Assembly (NCBI GenBank): GCA_964549915.1
Contig: CAZJWX010000001.1
Span: 245,593-309,592 of the forward strand
Source of the DNA: JAUZRW01 sp964549915
GTDB taxonomy: Bacteria; Chloroflexota; Anaerolineae; Aggregatilineales; Phototrophicaceae
Direction: 5' to 3'
Length of the DNA: 64,000 nucleotides
Part shown: positions 41,735 to 51,497 of the stretch, piece by piece
Numbering within the stretch: position 1 is the stretch's first letter
Layout: the number at the start of each line of letters is the position of its first letter
Notes under the pieces: model-generated
The model's database searches: none
The model's input: the letters and a program-made list of their open reading frames with translations, nothing else
What the model was told of the DNA's origin: nothing
Position numbers and translations under genes: made by a program

Positions 41735-43267
41735 ATGACGACGGACTCTGCACCTGCGCCGGAACTGGGCGCGGATGATGCGCGACGGGCGGCACGCAAC
41801 ATCGGCGTCTTGATGGCAGCGAGCATCTTCAGCAAGGGATTGCTCTTTGGCTGGCAGATTCTGCTGGCACCCTGGTTGGGGCCGACTCAGTACGGCATCT
41901 ACAACACAGTCATCGCCCTTTTTGCCCTGGGGACTGCCGTCGCCAACTTCGGCATTGGCCCGATTGCCATCCGCGAAGTTGCCGCCAATCCCCGCCGAGG
42001 TGGGCAATACGCCTCTGCCATGCTCTTCAGCCAGACGGGGCTGGCACTGGTGGGCTATCTGCTGATTCTGTCGTCCGGTGCGCTGGCGGGCTATTCGGAT
42101 GTGATTCTGGCCTACACCGCCATCGCGGGAATCAGCCTGATTCTCGATATTTTCGGCAGCATCAGCAACGACTTGCTGCTGGCGCAGGAGCGTATGGTCA
42201 TTACGTCAGCGGTGGAAATCGGGCAGATTGTGCTGCGGGTGTTGCTGGCAGGGGTGGCGCTGGCGTTGGGCTACGGGCTGCTGGGCATCTACATCGCGAC
42301 GATTATCGTGAGCATCCTGCGGGCAGTGGCGCTCTGGGCGGTGCAGTGGCGCAGTGGGATGCGCCCGGAGTGGCCTGTGCAGCAGGAGATCATCGCGCCC
42401 ATGCTGGTCAATGCGGCACCGCTGGCGCTGGCGGCCTTCCTCACCCTGGCTTACCAGCACGCCGATAAGCTGATGACGACGGCGCTGATTGGCGTGACCA
42501 ATACCGGGTATCTGGGGCCGGCCTTCCTGATCAACTTCGGGCTGACGGAATTGCTGGGCACAACCATCCTCACCGCCATGTTCCCGCTGATGTCTCGCGC
42601 CTACCAGGTGGATCGCTCGGAGTTGTTCGGTTGGCTGGTGCAGACGTTGACGCGCTTCATGTTGATTGTCGGGCTGCCCCTGGCCTTGATTCTGAGCATC
42701 TTCGCGGATGATGTGATCGCCTTCATCTACCGCACAGGTGAGTACGCCGCTACTGCGGGCATCCTGCGCATTTTGATCTGGTACACTCTCTTGAGTTTGC
42801 TGAGCAGTGTGCTAGCGCGCGGTTTGCTGGTGCAGAATCGCCAACGCCGGACTCTGCTGCTGCGAATCTTCAGCCTGGGCCTGAACATCACGCTCAACGC
42901 CATTCTGCTGAGCCGTACCGGGGATGTGCGCGGGGCGGCGGTGGCGTCCGTCTTCGCCGAGAGCCTGATGCTGGCGGGACTGGCGCTGTCTTTCCGTGCC
43001 AGCGGATTCGATTGGGGGCAAGTGCTGGGTGGGACAGCGCGGGTCTTGGCGATAGGCGCGATAGCTGCCCTGGTGATGATCGTCCTGGGGCAGACCCACT
43101 GGATGCTGGGCATGGTGTCAGGAGCCGTCGTCTATGCTGCCGGGGTCATCTGGGGTGGGGTGCTGGCCTCAGCGGATTGGGACTTGCTCTATCGATTGGT
43201 GGCAGCGCTGCCTGGTGGGGGCTTCATCCGCCGCTACTGGCAGCGCGACATCGCCGTTCGCTGGTGA
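41735..43267 (+). CDS. Oligosaccharide flippase (MOP superfamily, Wzx-like)
   Basis: A 510-residue polytopic protein with about 12-14 helices. The N-terminal family pattern is present: ARNIGVLMAASIFSKGLLF, then LGPTQYGIYNTVIALFALG and FGIGPIAIREVA. The middle helix pair with YQHADKLMTTALIG and the late FIYRTGEYAATAGILRIL stretch match polysaccharide flippases. It should move a lipid-linked sugar across the membrane. No glycosyltransferases or polymerase are next to it, so the glycan is unknown. The ribosome binding site is weak. The UPF0316 gene follows 47 bases later. Confidence 0.9.
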   Translation: MTTDSAPAPELGADDARRAARNIGVLMAASIFSKGLLFGWQILLAPWLGPTQYGIYNTVIALFALGTAVANFGIGPIAIREVAANPRRGGQYASAMLFSQTGLALVGYLLILSSGALAGYSDVILAYTAIAGISLILDIFGSISNDLLLAQERMVITSAVEIGQIVLRVLLAGVALALGYGLLGIYIATIIVSILRAVALWAVQWRSGMRPEWPVQQEIIAPMLVNAAPLALAAFLTLAYQHADKLMTTALIGVTNTGYLGPAFLINFGLTELLGTTILTAMFPLMSRAYQVDRSELFGWLVQTLTRFMLIVGLPLALILSIFADDVIAFIYRTGEYAATAGILRILIWYTLLSLLSSVLARGLLVQNRQRRTLLLRIFSLGLNITLNAILLSRTGDVRGAAVASVFAESLMLAGLALSFRASGFDWGQVLGGTARVLAIGAIAALVMIVLGQTHWMLGMVSGAVVYAAGVIWGGVLASADWDLLYRLVAALPGGGFIRRYWQRDIAVRW

Positions 43268-43314
43268 GGCATGTGATATAGTTTAAGTATCCTTACCGTC
43301 ACCATGAGAAATCT

Positions 43315-43860
43315 ATGTTTGCTGATTTTGACCCGGTTGTGGTCGCATTGCTGATTTTTGTGCTGCGCGTCTTGAATAACGCCTTCGGCACACTGCGCTT
43401 GATTGCCATGCAGGAGAACAGCCGTATTGTGGGTTTTCTGCTGGCTTCAGTGGAATCGCTGTTGTTCGCTTTCACAGCAGGGCTTGTCATCACCGACTTG
43501 CAGAATGTGCCTAACCTGGCGGCCTATGTGCTCGGTTTCTCAGTCGGTGGGTACGTGGGGCTAGCGATTGAGCAGCGCTACCTGAACGTCTACCACATTG
43601 TCGATATTGTCGCACCAGAGGCGACAGCGCATGAGATCGCCGCTTTGCTGCGTGAGAAAGGGCACGGAGTCACCGAAATGCACGGAGAAGGAGCACGCGG
43701 CCATGTGATCCAACTGCGGGTGGTCGCTCATCACGCCGATGTGCGCAAGGTTATCGAGCTGGCGCGATCCATCCAGGAGCATCTGTTCATCACCGTAGAA
43801 GAATCGCGCCTGATTCGTGGCGGGTGGCTCCGCAAGCAGCGCGAGAGCCACCAACGCTGA
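43315..43860 (+). CDS. UPF0316/DUF2179 membrane protein
   Basis: A 181-residue protein with three N-terminal helices (pattern VLRVLNNAFGTLRLIAM, GFLLASVESLLFAFTAGLV, YVLGFSVGGYVGLAIE) and a cytosolic DUF2179-type alpha/beta domain in about residues 95-175. This is the YebE/UPF0316 arrangement known in Firmicutes. Function is not established; the C-terminal domain resembles ligand-binding regulators. Probably co-transcribed with the flippase. It converges with the 905-residue gene, two bases apart. Confidence 0.85.
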   Translation: MFADFDPVVVALLIFVLRVLNNAFGTLRLIAMQENSRIVGFLLASVESLLFAFTAGLVITDLQNVPNLAAYVLGFSVGGYVGLAIEQRYLNVYHIVDIVAPEATAHEIAALLREKGHGVTEMHGEGARGHVIQLRVVAHHADVRKVIELARSIQEHLFITVEESRLIRGGWLRKQRESHQR

Positions 43861-43862
43861 GT

Positions 43863-46580
43863 TCACTCTTCCTCAGCTTCGCCCTGCATTCCTTCCAGGT
43901 AGCCGGAGAACCAGCGCAGCATGTCGATGGCACTCTGTGGCAGTTGTTCGCCTGTCGCCAGTGACCGTTCGAGTTTGTCATCGCGGCGGATGATGGAGGG
44001 CTTGCTGCGGTTGTCCGCCAGTGCGGTGATGAGCTGCGCCAACCCTTTCAGATTCGAGGCCAGCACATAGCGCGATTCCGGCGGCATTTCGCTCGCGCGT
44101 GCCTGCAATTCGCGGCGCAGCATGGCAACGTCAATATTGGTTCCCAGGCCGCCGCCCGGGTCAAAGCTCTCGGAGAGGGCTTGCAGCAGATTGTAGGTGG
44201 TGTGCACCGCCTCGCTGAATTCAGGGAGCGTGCGGCTGCCGATTGCACGGCGTAGGGCGATACTCGTCTGCACGATACTGCGCATGTCGGCGAGGTCGCG
44301 CTTGCCATCCAGCGCTTTATCCAGCTTCTGCAACGTCCCCAGCGGGCAGTCCCCGACGTACCCCCGCCACCAGCGCATCACCTGTGCCGTGCCGCCGCTG
44401 CTCCACTGAACTGCTTTCCGCAGCCGCTGCATGTCTTCAACGATACTGGCCTCTGCGACTTTGGCCTTCATCTCCGGCAAGAGGCGACGTAAGGCAACCC
44501 GCATCATTTGCTCGCTTTTCACATCGCTGGAGCGCTCTGCAATCTGCCAGAGCATGGATGTGGGCGCGGTGGTGTCGGCATGTTGGGTCAGCAATCGAGC
44601 GAGTTGTTCCACCAGCGGTAGCGCCTCGGCTGAGGTCGCTTGCTTCTGTAGCAGTGCAACGTAAATGTCGATTCGCTGCTGTGGCGTGAGCAGATTCAGC
44701 TTCGCCAGGTTCGCCATGATATTCAGGATGTCTTCGGCACTGCGTCCACTCTGTTCCAGGGCGAATTGCAGCACCCCCGGCAGGCGACCATCAGCGGCAA
44801 GCGCAGGCGCGAAGTCGTAGAACAGTTCCTCCTCATCGTTGGCGAGCATCAGCGCGAAAAGCACTTCCAGTGCGCCCTCTTGCAGGCAGCGGCTGTCTTC
44901 GACCAACTCCTGCAGCAGCGTCAGCGGACGGTACGGCGTGGGGAGTTTGCTGACGGGTTGCTTCTTGTAGTACTCCCAGAGGCTGCGTGCGGCTGCCGAA
45001 TTGATGCAGGATTGCTCGTGCTCGATGGCGCGGCGCAGCATCAGCAAGAACAACTCGCGCGATTCGCTGCTGAGCGCTTCAATGGCGTCGCTGTCGAATT
45101 GGTTCAGGGCTGCCAGCACGGTTTCCGGCAGCGAGGACAGCACATCGGGATCGTTGAGCAAGACGTTGAGCGTCTCTGGCTGGCGGCGTACGGCCAGTAC
45201 CAGCAGTTGCTTCGCCAGGGCACCATCCGCCTGGATGTAATTGCGTGCCTCCAGGATTCCGCCACGCAGCACCTCCGCCAATTGGTAGCGAGCGGGTTCG
45301 CGTGCCAGCAGCGTCAGCCAGCTCGCAACCGTTTCTGGGTCGCCCGTTTCCAGCGCCACTTGCAGCGCAGCGATGCCAGCTTCGCGCAGCCGCGTCAACC
45401 AGGGTTCGTCGGTACCCTGACCTACGCGCGCCCGCACGAAGGCGTAAACCGCGTCCGGCTGGCTGCTGAGTTCTTGCTCCAGCTTGCGGCTGAGCGCCTC
45501 ATCCAATGCAGGATCTTCGTCCATTGCCGCAGCCACCCATTCCGAGGCTTCGGGATCGCGTTCTTCCAGTGCGTGATGCAGCAGCGCCTCCAGGTAGACT
45601 TTGCGCAGCCCGTTCCTTGGGGGCGCACTGCTGTTGAGCGCCGTCAGAATTTGTGGAGCGGTCAGCGAGTCGCCAGCCATCAGGCGAATGTCCTGCATAT
45701 GACGGTCGATGACTTCCGTCAAGGCATGAGCCGACATCATCACTTTTGCCAGCCGATCCAGTGAACGAAGCTGCTCCACGAAGACGACTGGATCATCAGT
45801 CCACAACTGACGCAGGTGGGCGATGTAGGGCTGTTCCAGCAGCGACTCGGCGAATTGGGGCACGTCCCAGTCGATGACTGCGGTCGCACCGGCTGCGGTA
45901 GCTTCGCTGAAAGCCAGCCTTGGCAGTGTGCCATTGGGGCTGGTGACGTTGGTGGTAAAGGAAAACTCCCCGCGCAGCGGAGACGGCAGCAGCAACCAGA
46001 GGCCGCGCACCAGCAGCAGCCGTTCGTGCCAATCGAGCGGGAAGTGGCGAATGATGGCACCATTTTGCATTACCGCGCCCAGCACACCGAAGAGCAAATC
46101 CAGGTTGCCGTCGAGCGATTCCAGTACGGTTTCCAGCAGTTCGACGCTGCGATCCCATGTCCAGGTGGTCGGCATGGGTGGCTCCAGCGGTTCAATCGGC
46201 GCATTTGTCACCGGGTAGGAAGGTACGGGATGATCCAGCAGCGAGAAGAGCGGCACGATGTCTCCACCCATCCCATCCAGCAGGGATTGCGGCAGATGCA
46301 CGTATTCGTAGACCGGGAGTGCTTGTTCGTCCTGCTGGAAGTGCGTCCGCGCCAGCACAAAGGGCGCATCCAGCGCGGCAGTGTTCTGGCGGAAGAAGGC
46401 AACCGCCTGCGACTCGAGCCTGCCGTTGATCGGCAATGGGTCCAGTGCAGCAGCACGCAGCGCGCTGGTTTCCTCCGGCGTGAACGGATAGCTACTCGCG
46501 AGTACATCGGGCTGTTCACCCGGCGAATTTGCGACCAGGGGCCAGCCATATATGAGATGATGCAGAGTTTGTTCTGGCAT
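43863..46580 (-). CDS. Large cytosolic protein of unknown function
   Basis: A 905-residue soluble protein with no signal peptide and no clear catalytic motif. The N-terminal 230 residues are mixed alpha/beta, start with LHHLIYGWPL and include a Trp-rich stretch (TTWTWDRSVELLE). This start weakly recalls the N-terminal domain of GTPase-associated protein 1 families; I rate that as a guess. The remaining 650 residues are Leu/Ala-rich helices in repeat-like order, which suggests an alpha-solenoid scaffold. Family partners such as a GTPase or MoxR ATPase are not adjacent. It is monocistronic between the UPF0316 gene and the sulfatase. Confidence 0.7.
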   Translation of the reverse strand: MPEQTLHHLIYGWPLVANSPGEQPDVLASSYPFTPEETSALRAAALDPLPINGRLESQAVAFFRQNTAALDAPFVLARTHFQQDEQALPVYEYVHLPQSLLDGMGGDIVPLFSLLDHPVPSYPVTNAPIEPLEPPMPTTWTWDRSVELLETVLESLDGNLDLLFGVLGAVMQNGAIIRHFPLDWHERLLLVRGLWLLLPSPLRGEFSFTTNVTSPNGTLPRLAFSEATAAGATAVIDWDVPQFAESLLEQPYIAHLRQLWTDDPVVFVEQLRSLDRLAKVMMSAHALTEVIDRHMQDIRLMAGDSLTAPQILTALNSSAPPRNGLRKVYLEALLHHALEERDPEASEWVAAAMDEDPALDEALSRKLEQELSSQPDAVYAFVRARVGQGTDEPWLTRLREAGIAALQVALETGDPETVASWLTLLAREPARYQLAEVLRGGILEARNYIQADGALAKQLLVLAVRRQPETLNVLLNDPDVLSSLPETVLAALNQFDSDAIEALSSESRELFLLMLRRAIEHEQSCINSAAARSLWEYYKKQPVSKLPTPYRPLTLLQELVEDSRCLQEGALEVLFALMLANDEEELFYDFAPALAADGRLPGVLQFALEQSGRSAEDILNIMANLAKLNLLTPQQRIDIYVALLQKQATSAEALPLVEQLARLLTQHADTTAPTSMLWQIAERSSDVKSEQMMRVALRRLLPEMKAKVAEASIVEDMQRLRKAVQWSSGGTAQVMRWWRGYVGDCPLGTLQKLDKALDGKRDLADMRSIVQTSIALRRAIGSRTLPEFSEAVHTTYNLLQALSESFDPGGGLGTNIDVAMLRRELQARASEMPPESRYVLASNLKGLAQLITALADNRSKPSIIRRDDKLERSLATGEQLPQSAIDMLRWFSGYLEGMQGEAEEE

Positions 46581-46830
46581 TGGGTTGGATCTCGCGCAGA
46601 CTCTATTTTCCGCTTAAGTCCTTCTGAGAGAGGAACCATTCTTACAGAGAGGGCGGGTTCTTGCAAGACATTCCCAGAATGTCCGGCACCGATGCTGAAT
46701 CATGATGCACGAATGGCAATTGCCGCAAGGGTGAGTCCGGTCGATCGACAAACGGACTGGTGACTGGTTGCCGTGCCTCGCCCAACTGCACTATCATCCA
46801 GGCATCTCATCATCCTGAAAGGACAGCCTT

Positions 46831-48300
46831 ATGCGCCTACTGTATATCGACATTGATAGCTTGCGCCCGGATCATCTGGGTTGCTATGGCTACCACCGCC
46901 AGACCAGCCCGAATATCGACGTTCTCGCACAGGAAGCTGTGCGCTTCACCAATGTCTACATATCGGATGCCCCCTGTTTGCCCTCGCGCACAGCGCTCTG
47001 GAGCGGAAGGACGGGTTTTCATACGGGCGTGGTTGATCACGGCGGCATTGCCTCGCAGCCCTTCATTGAGGCGCAGCGCGGCAACGAGGACCTTTTCAGC
47101 GGCAGCGGCTGGATGCGGGCGCTCAACGATCTGGGCATGAAGACCGTCACCGTCAGCCCTTTCGCCCAGCGCCACGCCGCCTGGCACTGGTACGCCAGCT
47201 TCCACGAAATCTACAACACGGGCAAGGGCGGTAACGAACGTGCGGATGAAGTCGTCCCGGTTGCGCTGGACTGGCTGGAGCGCAGCGGACGCGCCGACAA
47301 CTGGTTCCTGCACGTCAATCTCTGGGATCCGCACACGCCTTTCCGCACGCCGCTCGACTACGGCGAACCCTTCGCGGATGCTCCGCTTCCGGCGTGGCTC
47401 ACGGAAGTGGTCTGGCGGCGCGGGTGGGAAGGCTATGGCCCCCACAGCCCGCAGGAGATCAGCGCCTGGTTCGACCAGGATCTCGACCCCTTCCCGCGCG
47501 AACCCAACCAGATCGACTCGATGGAGGCGGTGCGCCAATGGGTCAATGGCTACGATACGGGCATTCATTACGCGGATTTCTGGGTTGGCAAGCTGCTGGA
47601 TAAACTGCGTGAACTGGGGATCTACGATGAAACGATCATCGTCGTGGGCGCGGATCATGGTGAGAACATCGGCGAGTTGAACGTCTGGGGCGACCATCAG
47701 ACGGCGGATCACGTTACCTGCAATGTGCCCCTGATCATACGCTATCCAGGCGAGGGGGCTGCGCCGCGCGTCGATCGTGCGCTGCATTACCACTTTGATT
47801 GGGCGGCGACGGTCATTGAATTACTGGGTGGCGCTGTCCCGGCGGGTTGGGATGGACAGTCCTTTGCAGATTCCTTCCGGCGGGGCGAGGAAGCCGGGCG
47901 TGAATACCTCATCACGAGCCAGGGAGCCTGGTCGGTGCAGCGCGGCGTACGCTTCAATCACGACGGCGCAGCCTACATGTACCTGTGTACCCTCCACGAT
48001 GGCTACAAGGCGCTGGAGCCTGAGATGCTCTTCAACCTGACACATGATCCGCACGAGCAGCAGAACCTCGCAGCGGAGCAACGATTCCCGGTCTTGATTG
48101 CGCGGGCGTTGCTGGCAACGTGGTATTCACAGCAGACCGTCCACAGTGCCCACGACATCGATCCGCTGATGACGGTGCTGCGTCAGGGGGGCGGGTTCTA
48201 CACGCGGGGCAGGTTGCCCGCATACCTCAAGCGCCTGCGAGAGACGGGACGCGCACACCATGCTGAAGCGCTGGCGGCGCGCCACGCGGACGAAATCTGA
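46831..48300 (+). CDS. Type I sulfatase family hydrolase
   Basis: A 489-residue alkaline-phosphatase-superfamily enzyme. The N-terminal metal site is YIDIDSLRPDHLGCYG, the catalytic C49 lies in C-L-P-S-R (49-53), the CxPSR sequence modified to formylglycine, and the late metal site is VVGADHGENIGE. There is no signal peptide, so it is cytosolic or acts on imported or internal sulfate or phosphonate esters. No formylglycine-generating enzyme or transporter is in the window. AAAGGA precedes the ATG. It converges with the winged-helix gene, three bases apart. Confidence 0.9.
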   Translation: MRLLYIDIDSLRPDHLGCYGYHRQTSPNIDVLAQEAVRFTNVYISDAPCLPSRTALWSGRTGFHTGVVDHGGIASQPFIEAQRGNEDLFSGSGWMRALNDLGMKTVTVSPFAQRHAAWHWYASFHEIYNTGKGGNERADEVVPVALDWLERSGRADNWFLHVNLWDPHTPFRTPLDYGEPFADAPLPAWLTEVVWRRGWEGYGPHSPQEISAWFDQDLDPFPREPNQIDSMEAVRQWVNGYDTGIHYADFWVGKLLDKLRELGIYDETIIVVGADHGENIGELNVWGDHQTADHVTCNVPLIIRYPGEGAAPRVDRALHYHFDWAATVIELLGGAVPAGWDGQSFADSFRRGEEAGREYLITSQGAWSVQRGVRFNHDGAAYMYLCTLHDGYKALEPEMLFNLTHDPHEQQNLAAEQRFPVLIARALLATWYSQQTVHSAHDIDPLMTVLRQGGGFYTRGRLPAYLKRLRETGRAHHAEALAARHADEI

Positions 48301-48303
48301 CGC

Positions 48304-48963
48304 TCAGGATTGAAATTCGAGGGTGCCACTGTAGCCGATCATCTCGCCCGTGTCGCCGCTGTCGAGCACGTGCACATCGACGTAGAGGCCGCCACATTCG
48401 GTGAGGTCGTCGCTGGAAGGAGAAAGCTGATAGACTTCCAGGCGCAGCCGTGCTTGATCGTACTGCTGCGGCACGATGGTCGTCTCAATGATCTGCTTGC
48501 TGGCATTTAGCTGCACGACTTCATCGAGTTCGCCCAATTCGGCGTTGATGGCCTGCACGCGCAGGACGACCTCGGTGCTGGATTGGGCGCTGTGGGGTGC
48601 GAAGCCGATTTGCAAGGGGGATTCCTGCCCACTGACGAGGTTGCGGGGCAGCGCCAGCACTACTTCGCGCTGGATCTTGCTGGCAGCGGCGGCATTGTCC
48701 TCTTCTGCCATGCTCACCAGCAGGTCGGCGCTCTCTTCGCCCTTGGTCGTCAGCTCGTACATGTAATCGCCGCGCATCTGGATGTAGCCAGTCGTCACCA
48801 GACGGCGTTTGGCTTTGTCGAAGCGGCGTGCGCTCATGTCCAGGTCATCCATGATGTCGTCGGGGTCTGCTACGTAATTGGGTTTGGTGTAGAGATACGC
48901 CAGGATTTCGAGCGCACCGCGCACAGTGCGCAATTTTTGCAGTTCTTGTGGGAGTTCAGCCAT
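48304..48963 (-). CDS. Winged-helix-like protein with beta-rich C-terminus
   Basis: A protein of 219-220 residues. The first 75 residues look like a winged helix (LEILAYLYTKPNYVADPDDI, then a recognition-helix-like ARRFDKAKRRLVTTGYIQM and wing GDYMYELT). The last 120 residues are beta-rich with a hydrophobic-alternating pattern, perhaps an Ig-like or sensor domain. It may be a transcription regulator or a scaffold using the wHTH fold for protein contacts. Two ATG codons in a row start the gene; the inner one (48963) has slightly better spacing to AGGTGG. Target unknown. Confidence 0.65.
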   Translation of the reverse strand: MAELPQELQKLRTVRGALEILAYLYTKPNYVADPDDIMDDLDMSARRFDKAKRRLVTTGYIQMRGDYMYELTTKGEESADLLVSMAEEDNAAAASKIQREVVLALPRNLVSGQESPLQIGFAPHSAQSSTEVVLRVQAINAELGELDEVVQLNASKQIIETTIVPQQYDQARLRLEVYQLSPSSDDLTECGGLYVDVHVLDSGDTGEMIGYSGTLEFQS

Positions 48964-49323
48964 CATCCACCTGTTTCGAATCGGATCGTATTGCCGTCAT
49001 GTTCGCTCAGAAGTATCTCTCAGTATAGCGTCAGGCGGCATCCCCGGCAAAAAAGAAATGGTTCCTCGCAGAGCAATCGCCCCCGGTTGTGGTAGGTCCG
49101 GGAATGAGGGAGAATAGCAGGCGAAGCATGGTGTGACCCTGCGGACTGCGAGAGATGGGCGTTTTGCAGCTCAAGCATGCTTCCGCTTCTGTGCGGTCAT
49201 TTTATCCTTTTTGTCGTGTTGTTCGCGGCTTCGTGGTGCCGCATTTTTCGCCGTGATTGCCCCGTTGTTCCCCGCTGTCTTCCTGCCACAGTTTCCCATC
49301 CTGCAATTTCTAAGTGCGATTGG

Positions 49324-49329
49324 TATACT
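49324..49329 (+). promoter_or_regulatory. Promoter -10 box of gatA
   Basis: TATACT lies 57 bases before the gatA ATG, with a weak -35 (CTGCAA, 49301-49306) at 17 bases. The 420-base gap 48964-49385 shows no tRNA, hairpin terminator or convincing small gene; an open frame across it reads on into the start of gatA in another phase and looks like noise. Confidence 0.4.
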
Positions 49330-49385
49330 CAGCGCCTGTGTACTGACTGTACCCATGCGCACAACGACCACGAAGGCAGCAAATC

Positions 49386-50849
49386 ATGAGCAACCTCACC
49401 GACCTGACGATCACCGAAGCGCTGGACAAACTCCGCGCTGGCGAAATCACCTCCGTCGAATTGACTCAGGCGCACCTCGACCAGATTGAGCAATACGACG
49501 AGCAAGTCCGCGCCTATATCACGGTCACGCCTGAACTGGCGCTCGAGCAGGCCAGAGCCGCGGACGAAGCCCGTGCCAGCGGCGCAGATCAGCCGCTGCT
49601 GGGTATCCCGCTGGCGATCAAAGATGTGCTCTCGACCAGGGGTGTCGAGACCACCTGCGGCAGCAAAATCCTCAAGGGGTATGTCCCCGTCTTCGATGCG
49701 ACGGCAGTGCAGCGCTTGCGCGATGCGGGCATGGTCTTGCTGGGCAAGGTCAACATGGATGAATTCGCGATGGGGTCTTCCACCGAGAACAGCGGCTACT
49801 TCGAGACTCGCAATCCCTGGAATCTGGAGACTGTCCCCGGCGGCAGTTCTGGCGGCAGCGCGGCGGTCGTCACGGCGCAGATGGCAATGGGGTCGCTGGG
49901 CAGCGATACCGGGGGCAGCATCCGCCTACCAGGGAGCTTTTGCAGCGTGGCGGCGCTGAAGCCCTCTTATGGGCGGGTTTCGCGCTATGGGTTGATCGCC
50001 TACGGGTCGTCATTAGATCAAACGGGGCCGATGACGCGCACGGTGGAAGATGCCGCACGCATCTTGCAGGTCATCGCTGGCGAAGACCCGCTGGATAGTA
50101 CCAGCCGTCCCGAACCTGTGCCGGATTATCTCGCCGCGCTGACGGGCGATGTCAAAGGCCTCAAGATCGGCCTGCCCAGGGAATTCTTCGTTGAGGGCAT
50201 GAATGCAGAAGTGGAAAAGACGGTGCGCGACGCCATCAACCAGCTTGAAGGTATGGGCGCGGAAATCAAAGAAGTCAGCTTGCCCCACAGCAAATACGGC
50301 CTGCCCACGTATTACATCATCGCCACCAGCGAGGCCAGTGCCAACCTCGCCCGCTACGATGGCATCCGTTTTGGCGCACAGGTCGATAAGGGCGATATGT
50401 GGGAGACCTACGGTGCGACTCGTGGCGAAGGCTTTGGCCCCGAGGTGAAGCGCCGCATCATGCTGGGGACGTATGCGCTCAGCGCCGGGTACTACGATGC
50501 CTGGTACGGCAAGGCCCAGGGTGTGCGCACGCTCATCAAGCGCGATTACGACAAGGTCTTCGAAGAAGTCGATCTGCTCGCTTCGCCGACTTCGCCGACG
50601 ACGGCCTTCAAATTCGGCGAAAACACCGAAGATCCGCTGCAAATGTACCTGGCAGATGTGTTGACCATCACGGCCAACGTCGCTGGCATCTGTGGCATCA
50701 GCGTGCCCTGCGGCTTCGACAGCGCCGGATTGCCCATTGGGCTACAGTTGCTGGGGCCGCAGTTGGGTGAAGAGACGATTTTGCGCGCCGCCCACGCCTA
50801 TGAGCAGGCCAACGACTGGCATAAGCAGAAGCCTGCGCTGATCTCCTGA
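49386..50849 (+). CDS. gatA: Asp-tRNA(Asn)/Glu-tRNA(Gln) amidotransferase subunit A
   Basis: The amidase subunit of GatCAB, which converts Glu-tRNA(Gln) or Asp-tRNA(Asn) to the amide form with ammonia from glutamine. It has 487 residues. The Ser-cisSer-Lys triad is intact at K79 (AIKD), S154 (GGSSGGS) and S178 (DTGGSIRLP), the same numbers as in well-studied GatA. gatB and gatC are not in the window, so the complex is encoded at separate loci. The ATG at 49386 starts at the family N-terminus. Confidence 0.96.
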   Translation: MSNLTDLTITEALDKLRAGEITSVELTQAHLDQIEQYDEQVRAYITVTPELALEQARAADEARASGADQPLLGIPLAIKDVLSTRGVETTCGSKILKGYVPVFDATAVQRLRDAGMVLLGKVNMDEFAMGSSTENSGYFETRNPWNLETVPGGSSGGSAAVVTAQMAMGSLGSDTGGSIRLPGSFCSVAALKPSYGRVSRYGLIAYGSSLDQTGPMTRTVEDAARILQVIAGEDPLDSTSRPEPVPDYLAALTGDVKGLKIGLPREFFVEGMNAEVEKTVRDAINQLEGMGAEIKEVSLPHSKYGLPTYYIIATSEASANLARYDGIRFGAQVDKGDMWETYGATRGEGFGPEVKRRIMLGTYALSAGYYDAWYGKAQGVRTLIKRDYDKVFEEVDLLASPTSPTTAFKFGENTEDPLQMYLADVLTITANVAGICGISVPCGFDSAGLPIGLQLLGPQLGEETILRAAHAYEQANDWHKQKPALIS

Positions 50850-50924
50850 GCGAAGCACCTCGTTCATCCCATTGCGTCGGTTTTTGCGTAGGGTACTCAT
50901 GCAGTGTGTTGTGGAGAAGTGCAC

Positions 50925-51497
50925 TTGAACGAAGAGAAACAGCTCATCGAGCGGCTGCGCCAGCGTGACCCGGATGCCCTCAGTCAGGCGTTTGAGGTGC
51001 ATTCGGACAAAATCTATCGCCTGGCTGTGAGTATCCTACGCGATGAACAGCAGGCGGATGGCGTCGTGCAGGAGACCTTCCTCAAGCTGATTCAGGCCAT
51101 TGATCGTTTCGAGGGGCGCTCCCGGTTGGATACCTGGCTCTACCGCGTGGCCTACAACGAATGTATGGGGCGGATGCGGCGCGTGCATTCCGATGTGCCG
51201 CTGGATGACTTCCTGGATGAGGACTTCATGCCGGATAATTTCATCAGTTGGGAGGATGTCCCGGAAGCCAGCTTGCGCGGGGAAGAAGCGCTGCAAGAGA
51301 TGCAAGCTGCCATTGGTGCCCTGCCAGCGATCTTGAGCGCGGTCTTCACGCTGCGCGACATTGAAGGCCTTTCCACGCGGGAGACCGCCTCTATTCTCGG
51401 CATCAGCCAATCAGCAGTCAAGGTGAGGCTGCATCGGGCGCGGTTGCTGCTGCGGGAAAAACTCGCCGACTATTTTCAGGAATGGATACGTACATGA
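50925..51497 (+). CDS. ECF-type RNA polymerase sigma factor
   Basis: A 190-residue sigma factor with only regions 2 and 4. Region 2 includes DKIYRLAVSILRD, VQETFLKLIQ and the DTWLYRVAYN helix. An acidic linker leads to region 4 (LPAILSAVFTLRDIEGLSTRETASILGISQSAVKVRLHRAR). The start is most likely the TTG at 50925 with GGAG upstream; a GTG at 50904 would add seven residues without signal. The stop overlaps the anti-sigma start (ATGA), so the two are co-translated. Target promoters are not evident. Confidence 0.93.
   Translation: MNEEKQLIERLRQRDPDALSQAFEVHSDKIYRLAVSILRDEQQADGVVQETFLKLIQAIDRFEGRSRLDTWLYRVAYNECMGRMRRVHSDVPLDDFLDEDFMPDNFISWEDVPEASLRGEEALQEMQAAIGALPAILSAVFTLRDIEGLSTRETASILGISQSAVKVRLHRARLLLREKLADYFQEWIRT

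Noticed and set aside
49133..49489. A 118-residue frame running into the start of gatA
   Set aside because: Only a hydrophobic stretch from T-rich non-coding DNA; no ribosome binding site and out of phase with gatA.
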